Positions 1 to 13,193 of a DNA stretch of 64,000 bases are shown here, in pieces (within the stretch, counting starts at the first letter, position 1; each line of letters begins with the position of its first letter). The DNA lies in NCBI GenBank assembly GCA_025345505.1, contig JANVCC010000073.1, positions 6,672,355 through 6,736,354 of the forward strand, written 5' to 3'. This stretch comes from Todiramphus chloris collaris (lineage: Eukaryota > Chordata > Aves > Coraciiformes > Alcedinidae). The notes under the pieces were generated by a model that was given only the letters and a program-made list of their open reading frames with translations, made no database searches and was not told the DNA's origin. The translations under genes were made by a program, and so were the position numbers.

Positions 1-86
1 GCCCGCCCCTGCCCGGGCGGGAGGGAGGCCGCCGGAAGTCCCGCGCCGCCCGGAAGTGGCTCGTCCGCAACGGCCGCCCCGCCGCT

Positions 87-4322
<4,236 letters not shown>

Positions 4323-5455
4323 TTCTTTATTTGAACTGTACGCCATAGATTCTACCAGGCAGCAGCTAACCTGTTCCAGTTGTGATTTGAAAAAGAGCTG
4401 CAAGTGCTGCGGTGCCTTTCACCCATCAGGGCCAAGCCTCAGGAGTGGATTACTTGTATCAAGGAAACAGAGTTACTTTTGTCAGATTTTCTTGGAGGAT
4501 TTGTTCACCATCTACAAGGAATCCCTGTAAAGTGAAAGGCTAGAAGGCAGGGAAGGCAAGAGCTGACCAGGGAGATTAGAGGTGGCAGTGTTCTGTGCTT
4601 GCTTTGAATCGGACAAGCAGGGAGGCCTTTGTTACCTGACGCTGATAAATGTGATTTTCCATTTCTTTTGATTAATGAGAGCAGACTGGCCATCAGAAAC
4701 AAGCTACTAATAACAGTAGCAAAAATGAAGAAATTCCCAAGTTCTGTACAAGATCCAAGACTGTCCACTTAAGTATTTTTTCATAAGTGTTAGATTTTTT
4801 TTTTTTTCTCAAAACAGTTGAGTTTGGCTTGGGGTTCAAACTAGACTTGTAAATAGAAATGAGTTTGTAATTTAATACAGATGGGCTTCAGTTACTTTAA
4901 AGCAAGCAGATTGCATTAGGGGTATAACGTAACAGTAACGGTAAGGGGAGAGCCTGATCTTCACCGGAGCCTGTGGTGAAGAACTAAGCTGCTTGCTTCT
5001 TTTTCTCCTATGTTATACATAGGTATTAGAGCTGTGGGGTGCAGTGGTTGGGACCCCTGGATGTGCACAGGTGGTAACAAGGGATGTATCTTTCAATTTA
5101 TTTGAATTGGATTTTTTTTTTTTTTTGTCTATAGAAGTGTTCTAGATTAAAACCTTACTTTAACTGCTGTGGTATTTTAATGTGGCCAGTTTCAGCTGTG
5201 TTCCATGGCTCTCTTTAAACTCTGTACTCAGAGGCCTACTCTGAGTAGTGCTTCTGTGGTGGTGATCTTTGATTCAACTGCTATTTCCAACCATATCCCC
5301 TTTAGCCATCTTTTTCTCAAATGCTTTTAAAACCAAAGTGTTTTCTAGAGGGTTTTTTTTTTTTTTCCTCCTAAATCTCTGTGTTGTAGTTTTGGCAGCA
5401 GGGATGTCTTGTATGTTTGTATAAAGGAAATAAAGGTTCTATAACATTTGCCCTG
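4323..5455 (+). other. NKAP: NKAP 3' UTR with poly(A) signals
   Basis: Non-coding sequence after the NKAP stop. An ATTAAA lies at 5146-5151 and an AATAAA at 5429-5434, so two alternative 3' ends are likely, near 5170 and 5455. T-runs occur near 4800, 5110 and 5350. The converging AKAP14 poly(A) signal is only about 240 bases further on. Confidence 0.65.
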
Positions 5456-5667
5456 GAGTTCTGCAGGCCTGGTATTTGCAAACAGCAAGTCCAGCCCAGC
5501 TGCCTCTCCCTGTTCCATCCTGCTGTACCCACCCATACCTGCAAGAAACCATCATGTAAAGCCAGCTGCCAGGTCAGGCCACAGTTGAGTTTGCACAGAT
5601 TTAGTGCTGCTTATGTACCCACGAAGTAGAAATGCTAATGAGGAAGGGCCATTCTTTCTTCATTGTA

Positions 5668-5673
5668 TTTATT
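5668..5673 (-). promoter_or_regulatory. AKAP14: AKAP14 poly(A) signal (AATAAA on minus strand)
   Basis: TTTATT on the plus strand, 56 bases below the AKAP14 stop codon, is the only canonical hexamer between the AKAP14 stop and the NKAP 3' end. Confidence 0.6.
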
Positions 5674-5728
5674 TGATTCTCCACAAAATACCAACAGAAC
5701 GTTGGCAATGGTGAACTGGAGCTCTTCC

Positions 5729-8079
5729 TTAGTCAGTAAGTCTTTCCATGAGGATTATTTTATTTTCTATTATGTCCTGAAGCCACTTTTCTCTAAACAG
5801 ACACTGTTCTGGCCTGGGAGATGGAATAAGAAGAGGGTAAATGTCAAGAATAAAATTGAATCCAAGTTTGGTCAGCTGAGAGCTGGCCTTTGTTCACAGG
5901 CCAAAGCTATCTGCTGAGGAAGAGAACACCCTTAAACCTGTGTAAACCCAGGACAGATCTATCGTGGAGAAGGCAGGTGCTCATGGTGTGTCTGTCCATG
6001 CTTGGGGTGGAGTGAAGCTAATGAGAAGCAACATCAGGTGGTTTTGCGTAGCAAATTTTTGATAGCTTCCTCCATTTCTGCTGTTATTGCACACTTACAT
6101 CAAGCTCCATGATTTTGGTAGAACCTCCCGAGTTGTGTTAGTGATGGAAGACTAATAACACTTACCTGTGAATGAGCCTGCTGGCCTCAAGAGTGAAGAA
6201 TATCTCTACAGGTGAGGTCTGCAAGAGAGGAGAGATGGGGCAGAGTTCACATACAGGACCTCAAAGAGCAGGCATTTGAACTGGATGCGAGTTACTATCT
6301 ACTGCAAAACTAACTGGGGTATTTGTGCAGCATTTCTGACACAGATTAGAATAGCTTTGGTGCAAAGCCTCTGTGAGTATTCTCTCATGAAGGCAAACAC
6401 TCTCACGTTACAATTTAAAGCTTGTGCTAAGATGTAAGATTTCTGATTGGTGGCTATGAGCCATTGTCCTGCTTCTGGCTGGGGTAGGGTTCATTTTCTT
6501 CCCAGCAGCCGTTGTGGGGCTGTGGGTTGGCGTTGTGCTGAGACCAGCGCTGATAGCACTGGGATGTTCCCGTTACTGCTGGGCAGGGCTCACACAGTCA
6601 GGGCCTTTTCTGCCCCCCACCCCAGCAGCCAGCAGGCTGGGGGTCACAAGCAGCTGGGAGGGGACCCGGCTGGGACGGCTGCCCAGAGGGCCATCCCAGA
6701 CCATATGACGTCATGCTCAGCAGTAAAACTAGGGGGGAGATTGGTGGAGGGCGATGCCTCTTGGGGACTGACTGGGTGTTGATTGGTTGATGGTGAGAAA
6801 TTGTTTGAATTTGCATCATTTATCTTTCTTAATTTTTATTTTTCTCTTCTCGAATATTATTTTCCTTACAGTGTATGTGTATATATATATATGGTTTTTA
6901 ATGGTTAAAATGTTTTTATTTCAAGCCATGAGTTTTTCTCACTTTGAAACTTCCAGTGCTCTCCCCCATCCCACTAAGGAGGGGGGCAGTGAGTGAGCAG
7001 CTGTGTGGTGCTTAGTTGCTGGCTGGGGTTAAAGCACAACATCTGTGGGCTTCTGCTGGGGATTCATAGCCAGTAAGTAAAAACGCTAAGGCTCAGCACA
7101 GGTTCTGGAGGTAAGGACTCAGTACAATCTATTTTTCTCTTGAGCTGCAACATATTGTACGGGTGACAAACTTCAGGCTGATTTGGAAAGGAGTTCTGAG
7201 ACATGATGAAGAGCAGTAGGCTGGTTTCCCTCTCCTGAGCCCTCATTCCGCAACCTGCTTCTGCTCAGCCCCACGTACGGCTGCCCAGAGTGTTACTGTT
7301 GCTTGGAAGGGGAAGACAGGACGAGCAGAAAAGCAGATGTTGGATCCTGACTGGTTCTCCTTCTGTCACGTTCCTGCCAGTCCCCACAGTTCAGGAACTA
7401 AATCAGCCTCTAGCTCTGTGCTCTACTCCTCTCAGCAACTGACTGCTAGTTTGTGTTACACCAAGCTTAAATCTTCCGTGGTTGCTCTGACAATGCCAGG
7501 GTGTTGTCAGCTCTCTCACAAGAGCTTCCAGCCCCTGGCTGATGTCTGATGCCCTGCTGTTCCCCTGCCTCAGGAGACTCCCCTGTATTCTTGTCCCTTC
7601 AAGGACTGGCACCATTTCTGAATACTTACCTCAGGTTTGATTTTGGAGATCTCTATAACAAAGTAGACACTTGCTGTTGCTCGTGGGATGGGTTTTCGGC
7701 GTGTTGGGACACTCCAGCAAACTCTGTAGTGGTACCTCTTGCTGTGCTGTAGTTCTTCTTCCTGGAGAAATTCTGACCAGTGAAGCCAGCTTTCGTGAAC
7801 CTCCCATGTCTGCTGAACAAAGACAAGGCACTTGTAGAGGTGACTTGAAGGAGATACTGAAAAGAAACTGAGGTGCTGTCCTTTAATTTTTCACACTCCT
7901 CAGCAGTGAGGAGTGGCCTTCCCAAGTGGATGAAATTGTCACTCACAGAAATGACTTCTTCAATCTGCTGCTGTCCTCTCTCCACTGTGAAGTCATTGCC
8001 TGTGATCCACTGGATATTTTTGATGACGTGCTCTGTTTCAGCGATAGATAAAACACTGACAAATCCTTCTGGGAAGGCC
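5729..8079 (-). CDS. AKAP14: AKAP14, A-kinase anchor protein 14 (3' three coding exons; 5' end unresolved)
   Basis: Small anchoring protein that binds the RII subunit of protein kinase A; known from cilia/axonemes. Exons in transcript order: 8079-7947 (44 codons), 7812-7630 (61 codons) and 5875-5729 (48 codons plus TAA), joined in phase 0 between them. The first begins with the segment AFPEGFVSVLSIAETEHVIK, which lines up with the amphipathic RII-binding helix of human AKAP14, then IQWITGNDFTVERG (human-like KNIKW...FTVEKG). The second has WSVPTRRKPIPRATASVYF and the third LFREKWLQDIIENKIILME, both family hallmarks. Donors GTGAGT (7946) and GTAAGT (7629) and AG acceptors are present. The first exon needs two bases from an upstream exon that I could not place. 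The middle of the last exon is diverged from human, so a decaying or fast-evolving gene is possible, but no internal stop is seen. Not detected as a long open frame because it is split. Confidence 0.82.
6450..7041 (+). mobile_element. Avian endogenous-retrovirus LTR, probably 5'-truncated, in last AKAP14 intron
   Basis: The sequence follows the pattern of a common avian LTR as I remember it: a GC-rich U3-like part with a perfect CRE palindrome at 6706-6713, then an AT-rich part, ending CTGGCTGGGGTTAAAGCACAAC just before an A at 7041. The expected TG start was not found, so the 5' boundary is approximate and no target-site duplication could be assigned. No internal retroviral genes flank it, so it is a solo or fragment LTR. 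Family name not assigned; recognition is from memory. Confidence 0.55.
7171..7440. repeat. Dispersed repeat, copy A (pair of 8303-8900)
   Basis: Aligns by eye with 8303-8440 and then with about 8770-8900: shared blocks include GTTCTGAGACA, TGAGCCCTCATTCC and AGCAGATGT.GGATCCTG. Identity is roughly three quarters, so this is an old repeat or old segmental duplication. Copy A is contiguous; copy B has about 330 extra bases in the middle. Element family not recognised. Confidence 0.6.
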
Positions 8080-8302
8080 CTGACACATGCAAATTAGAGT
8101 AGGCACGCTACCTTTCTCTCTTTTCTCCAACTCTGGGAGATACTCCTTTGTATCTCTTCTCCCATTTTCCATGAAAACATGAGCTTTTTCCTCACTGGCA
8201 GTGTTTTCCTCTCCCTTGTCCATTTGTCTTCACCTTTAGGAAAAGAAACATGCAAACACACTGAGAGAGAGTTGGTCTTCAGAGCTGTGGGATCCACCTG
8301 AG

Positions 8303-8900
8303 AAGCTCCAGGGCGACCTGGGAAGGGGTTCTGAGACAGCGTGAAGAGCAATGGGCCAGTCCCCCTGCACTGAGCCCTCATTCCATAACCTGCCTCCCTC
8401 TGCTCAGCTCTACTTACAGTTGCCCGGAGCGACCACTCTTGTTTCCTCGCTGCCTTTGCCAGGCGGGTGGGGCCAGGGCACAGGCAGGTGGCACCTCTGG
8501 TTCCAGAGCGTGGTGGCCAGCACTCGGGGAGCTGCGTGGGCCCTGGCAGTGTCACTGTGCCCGTCCTTTCCTCCCTGAGGGGCAGAGATCTGCAGAGCGG
8601 CTCCCTCAGCCACGGTACCCAGCAGCCCAGGGAGTGTTTGCTCTGTGTCGTCATGGCAAGTTGGGTGCCAGCCAACTGGGGTGCTGGGCTCCTGGCATCC
8701 CCCTCTGGATGGGGATCACAGGAGCCCTTTGGATCAAGGAAATTCCTCCCCAGCAGCCCTAGTCCCAAGGAAGAGGAAGGTGATATAAACAGGGAAGCAG
8801 ATGTAGGATCCTGCCAGGTTTTGTCATGTTTCTGCCAGTCTCCACCATTCAGGACCTACGCTGGGCACTGGCTCCACTCTCTGCCAAGCACAGGCTTGGT
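8303..8900. repeat. Dispersed repeat, copy B with about 330-bp extra segment
   Basis: Homologous to 7171-7440 at both ends. The GC-rich segment at about 8440-8770 has no counterpart in copy A, so it was either inserted here or lost there. Lies just upstream of the last resolved AKAP14 exon on the minus strand. Confidence 0.55.
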
Positions 8901-10894
8901 CCAGCCTGTTGCACAGAGGTGCTGCAGGCTCTGAACACCAACACCTGTGACACTGAGCCCTGCAGAGGGAAAAGACCACGGATGCTACGTGAGAGAGGCC
9001 AGAGAGGCTGTAGCAGAACACAGCACTCTGAATTCCCAGCAGCCACTCTTCCAGGGTGCCAAGGGGCTGTTAGAAGGATTCAGCTACTAGAAGAATAAAT
9101 GCTTGGTGTAGGTCCTAATCCTCATGGTCTGACAGAAATCCTTGCTGTCTTAAGGTGAACGGAGTTAGTGAGAGAGATGGGAAGCTGGTTTAGGTTTGCA
9201 CAAGATGGGAGAACGAGTATCAGCAAGTAATACCAGAGTGAGAGTGAGCTGTGAACATCTCCTCTGCTCAGTGGCACACTTTGTTCTGTTTCTTACAGGA
9301 GTTTTCCTCATTTGGTTCCATCCCCTCATAAAAAATTGGGAAGAACAGCTGCAGCACAGCTGTCTGCTCTGAAGGACAGGGGACAAAAGGAGCCTGAGGA
9401 CCCTGCTGTAGGAGATGTGCCAAGATATAGGGAAGCATCTTAGGGGAAACTGGTCAATGGCTTGGAAAATGTCTTAGCAGTCGATGGGAAGGTCTCATGC
9501 TGGAATGTGCTGAGAAGGCAAGACTTGGGACTCAGACCCCTGAAGAGCTCTGTGTGTGTGACAGATGAGGCCCACTCATTTCTTGCATCTCATGCAACAA
9601 AGAAAGTTTCTTCCAGATGCTGCTCAGGACCTGCTGTAAGGTAGGCACAGCCTGAGGCACAGTGTCAAACAGAAGAAACCTCTTCTGAGCCCAAAAATTC
9701 TCAATGGGGACATGCTCACCTGGGCAGGACAAGTCTCAGAAGAGCTGTTCAAGGCCCCTAGAGATTTGGAAGGGTTGATTACAGCAAACCCTACCTAGAG
9801 CAGCCCTGGTTTGCTTTTCAGCTGTCTGTGTAGATTGGGAGAGGTGCTCAAGGCTGGTGTGAGCCCTGAAAGCCCATCTCCTCCTCTCCTTCCTGACCTG
9901 ATCACATTTTTTTCCCCTCTTACTTCATGTCCTCCTGATGATCTCTTCCTGCTAGTTCTTCTATCCCTACAGACAATGCTGGAGATGAGCAGCTGGTGGT
10001 AAGTGCTTTGGGCTGCTATTTAATTGATTCCCAAGCTCTTTTCAGCCCATCAGAAAACTGGGACTTTGACAGGCTAGTCTGGAGCCAAACCCAAGGTGTG
10101 AGCATCTAGAAAGCATGAGCAGACAGCTTCAGTTAACCAGATTGTCTCAGAGCCTGGACACAGACCACCACAGAGACATGTCGGAGGTGTCTGCCCCTGC
10201 TCAGTGACACAGGCTAGGAGTTGCCATTCAGGACTGCTGATAAAACAGTCAGAAACATTTTGCCCCAACACGATGAATCAGCAGAGATGCTAATTTCTGT
10301 GCCTGAACTTGCTGTTATTCACGCTGATGTAAATCCAGAAGAATTCTGTTTCTGTCAGTGTATTTTCCCTTTCTGCAATATTATTACTTTGTAGATATGG
10401 GTACAAACAAATAAAGGGAATTGTGTCGGAGAGACACTGGTACAGAGCAGAGAAACAGACTTGTTACAGTCAGCAGAGAACACCTTCTAGTGCTGCTGGG
10501 CATCCTCAGCTCCCACCAGCTAAGGAACACAGAAAGGGTATTTTGCTGCTGACCTGGCTGCTCTCAGCAGACTCTGTCCGGCTGAGCGAGCAGAATTTTC
10601 CAGTCGTGGGAGGGAGGAATGGCAGCCTGGAGGTGACACTGCCTATTCACCCAGACTGCCACGCAGCCAGCAGGGCTCCTACAGGGAGCTGCAGGTCAGC
10701 AGAAGGGGGTGCAAAAATAGGATCAGTCCTGCTGCCTTCCTGTTTAGCTAGTGTTCATTATTACAGATGCATCTTTGATGGCAGGTTGGTGGCAGGCCTC
10801 CTGGCGTCCCTTTTCTTCCTCTCAGACACTGTTGTAGTCTGTACTGGAGGGCATAAAGGGAGGAAACCAGTTTTGTCCAAAGCTTACATGCAAT
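8901..10894. other. Intergenic DNA, no gene recognised
   Basis: Short open frames occur on both strands but none resembles a known family and none is framed by a convincing exon series. The unplaced AKAP14 5' exon or exons, and its promoter, may lie here. Nothing else recognised. Confidence 0.5.
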
Positions 10895-11774
10895 TGTACT
10901 GGGTTTGTGTGGCAAGGTTTTGGTAGTGAGGAGCTGCAGGGATGGCTTCTGTGAGAAGATGCCAGAAGCTTCCCCCCGTGTTCAACAGACCCAGTGCCAG
11001 CTGGCTCCAAGACAGACCTGCTGCTGGCCAAGGCCGAGCCCATCAGTGATGGCAGCTGTGCCTCTGGGATAGCTTATTTATGAAGAGGGAAAAAACCCCG
11101 GCACAACACCAGGAGCAGCCAGAGAGAGGAGTGAGAATATGTGAGAGGAACAACTCTGCAGACCCTACAGTCAGTGAAGGAGGTGCTGCAGGTGCTCCAG
11201 GTGCCAGAGCAGAGGACCCCATGCAGGAGCAGGTGGATGCCCAAAGGAAGGTGTGTGAATCTGTGGAGAGCCTGTGCTGGAGCAGGGACCTGGCAGGACC
11301 TGTGGACCCACACAAGATCAGGCTGGAGCAGATTTGTTGTCAAGACTTGTGACCCTGGGGGAGGGACCCCACACTGGAGCAGGGAGAGCACGAGGAGACC
11401 TCCCCCTGAGGAGGAAGCAGCAGCAGAGATGTGATGAACTGACTGCAACCCCCATTCCCCTGCACTACTGTGGAGAGGAGGCAGAGAAATTGGGAGTGAA
11501 CTTGAGCCCAGGAAGGAGGGAGGGGTGGGGGGTGTTTTTTTAAGATTTGGATTTATTTCTCATTAACCTACTCTGGTACTAAAGTAATTCTTCCCCAAGT
11601 CAACTCTGTTTTACCTGGGATGGCAACTGCTGTGTGACCTCCCCTGTCCTTATTTTGACTCACAAGCCTTTTGTTATATTTTCTCTCCACATTTAGCTGA
11701 GTAGGGGACTGATAGAGCAGCTTTGGTGGGCAGCTGGTGTCCAGCCGGTGTCCAGCCAGGGTCAACCCACTACA
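10895..11774 (+). mobile_element. Solo LTR (880 bp, TGT...ACA) with near-perfect 5-bp target duplication
   Basis: Begins TGTACTGGGTTTGTGTGGC and ends GTCAACCCACTACA, the TG...CA ends of an LTR. The flanking pentamers are GCAAT (10890-10894) and GCAAC (11775-11779), a 5-bp target-site duplication with one difference. The body, including the part where short motifs built on CTGGAGCAG recur, matches an LTR type I remember from passerine genomes (ERVL-like by target-site length). No gag/pol sequence adjoins, so it is a solo LTR left by recombination. Confidence 0.78.
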
Positions 11775-11809
11775 GCAACAAAGATACAAGCGTTGATTAC
11801 GTGTGTAAC

Positions 11810-11815
11810 TTTATT
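11810..11815 (-). promoter_or_regulatory. NDUFA1: NDUFA1 poly(A) signal (AATAAA on minus strand)
   Basis: TTTATT on the plus strand, 53 bases beyond the NDUFA1 stop. Cleavage would be expected near 11790, between the signal and the end of the solo LTR. Confidence 0.75.
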
Positions 11816-11867
11816 AAGAGTTAAATCATTTTCTATAGATACGTGGACTCTTCAAAGTGTTGCCACC

Positions 11868-12675
11868 TTAGTCAATGTTCTCCAGACCCTGAAAAATAAA
11901 AAGTAACAGCTACATCTACACCATTCTCATCACCGACATACAAGAGAGCACAGCTGAAAACACAGGATTTCCAATTCTGCTTAAGTACCAAAGACCCAAT
12001 TAAAAATTTAACTTGCACATCCCCACAGGCAGTCCTGCTGTAGGTACAGAGCAAGCTCCAACAGCCCCAAGAGCAATCTGTGCCCACCTCAGAAGCTGTG
12101 GGAGCCCCAAGAGTGACCCATGCCCACCTCAGAGGCCAGGGGAGCCCCCAGCCCAGAGCTCAGGGATGGGGGGAGCAGTGCATAGCTCCGGCTTCCCTCC
12201 CCTTGGGACCTGCCCGATGCCCCCAGCACCTGCCTTGGACACGTAGTACTTGTTGACTCCCGACAACCGCCTGTCTCTTTCCATCAGGGTCCACTGGTAG
12301 GGATAGCGGGCGATCCTCTTCTCCTGCGGGCGTGCACAGTGCTGCCTGTTACGACCCCCGGGGAAGGGGCTCCGCAGGTGAAGGGGGATCTCAGAGGGAG
12401 AGGGACCGAGGGAAGGAGGGGCCCAGGGGATGGGGGGCCCGGGAGGGAAGGGATCCCAAGGGGATAAGGGGGGCTGGGGCAAAGGGAGACCCCGGGGGCA
12501 GCGAGGCCCCGGTACTCCGGGCAAGGCCGCTGGGGAGGGGGTGGGTCGGCCCGGTCCCCCGCCCCGCGCTGACCTTGCCGCCGTTGCACCAGCGGTGCAT
12601 GAAGATGGTGGAGAGGCCGGGGATGCTGAGGCAGACGCCCATGATGGCCATGCCGGGCAGGATCTCGTACCACAT
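11868..12675 (-). CDS. NDUFA1: NDUFA1, complex I subunit MWFE (three exons, 70 aa)
   Basis: Accessory one-helix subunit of mitochondrial respiratory complex I, in the inner membrane; needed for complex assembly. Exons in transcript order: 12675-12574, 12323-12234 and 11888-11868, giving 213 nt, 70 aa plus stop, exactly the mammalian length. The N-terminus [20 protein letters not shown] is the non-cleaved targeting and transmembrane segment; exon 2 carries [20 protein letters not shown] and YYVSK; exon 3 encodes only GLENID and the stop. Intron 1 is GT-AG (donor GTCAGC); intron 2 has a GC donor (AAG|GCAGGT), which is the only choice that preserves GLENID. The start is the first ATG and matches the family. 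Divergently transcribed from UPF3B with 518 bp between start codons. A 504-codon minus-strand open frame overlapping it is a GC-rich shadow. Confidence 0.96.
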
Positions 12676-12926
12676 CCCGCCGGTGCTGCGCTGCCCCGAC
12701 CGCTACCCCGGGGCTCCCTGCGGGCACTCCCGGCCTGCCCCGCGCCTTCCCGGCCTGCCCCGCGTCGCCGTCGCTGCCGCGGCAGGCCCGGAAGGGGGGC
12801 GGCAGCGGGGGAGCCGCGCCGACGTTAGGCCAGGGCAGGAAATGAGGCCGCGGGCCGCACCCCAGCCCGCCCGGCGGCGGCCCCGGAGGGTGTTGGGCGG
12901 CCCCGCGGCCCGCGCCGGGGGCGTGC

Positions 12927-13066
12927 CGAGAGCCGTAGTCCCGGTGGAGCCCGGTGCCTGCCGGGAGCCGTAGTCCNNNNNNNNNNGAGCCGTAGTCCCG
13001 GTGGAGCCCGGTGCCTGCCGGGAGCCGTAGTCCCGGTGGAGCCCGGTGCCTGCCGGGAGCCGTAGT
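12927..13066. repeat. 35-bp tandem repeat, five visible copies, interrupted by an N gap
   Basis: The 13-mer core, written on the plus strand as CGGGAGCCGTAGT, ends at 12939 (one mismatch), 12974, 12996 (partly in Ns), 13031 and 13066. Spacing is exactly 35 except across the gap, where it is 22. The linker is rich in CCGGTGGAGCCCGGTGCCTG. The reverse complement of the core matches ACTAYRNNNCCCR, the ZNF143/THAP11-type element of many housekeeping promoters. Confidence 0.85.
12977..12986. other. Assembly gap (10 Ns) inside the tandem repeat
   Basis: Ten Ns replace sequence where the repeat phase slips from 35 to 22. To restore the phase, 13 bases plus any number of whole 35-bp units are missing, so the true array is longer than shown. 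Confidence 0.95.
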
Positions 13067-13193
13067 TCCGCAGGGCCGCGGCGCGGAGGCCTCGGCCGAG
13101 GGCGCGGCTCGTGGCCCTTTAAGGCGCAGTCGCGCGAGAGGCGCGGCGGCCAATGGTGGGGCGGGGGCGCGCGGCGCTGCCCCGCGGCCCGGG

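Larger units (their letters stand above)
12676..13193. promoter_or_regulatory. Bidirectional CpG-island promoter between NDUFA1 and UPF3B
   Basis: The 518 bp between the two start codons is extremely GC- and CpG-rich with no TATA box. It contains a CCAAT box at 13150-13154 and an array of 35-bp repeats, each carrying on the minus strand the promoter motif ACTAYRNNNCCCR. Head-to-head spacing this short implies one promoter firing both ways. In mammals the intronless RNF113A lies between these two genes; it is absent here. Confidence 0.85.

Noticed and set aside
8094..8768. 224-codon minus-strand frame upstream of AKAP14
   Set aside because: Overlaps the dispersed repeat and its extra segment; sequence is low in recognisable domains. 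Kept only as context for the unresolved AKAP14 start.
10423..10926. 167-codon plus-strand frame before the solo LTR
   Set aside because: Ends inside the LTR, no recognisable family, no exon context.
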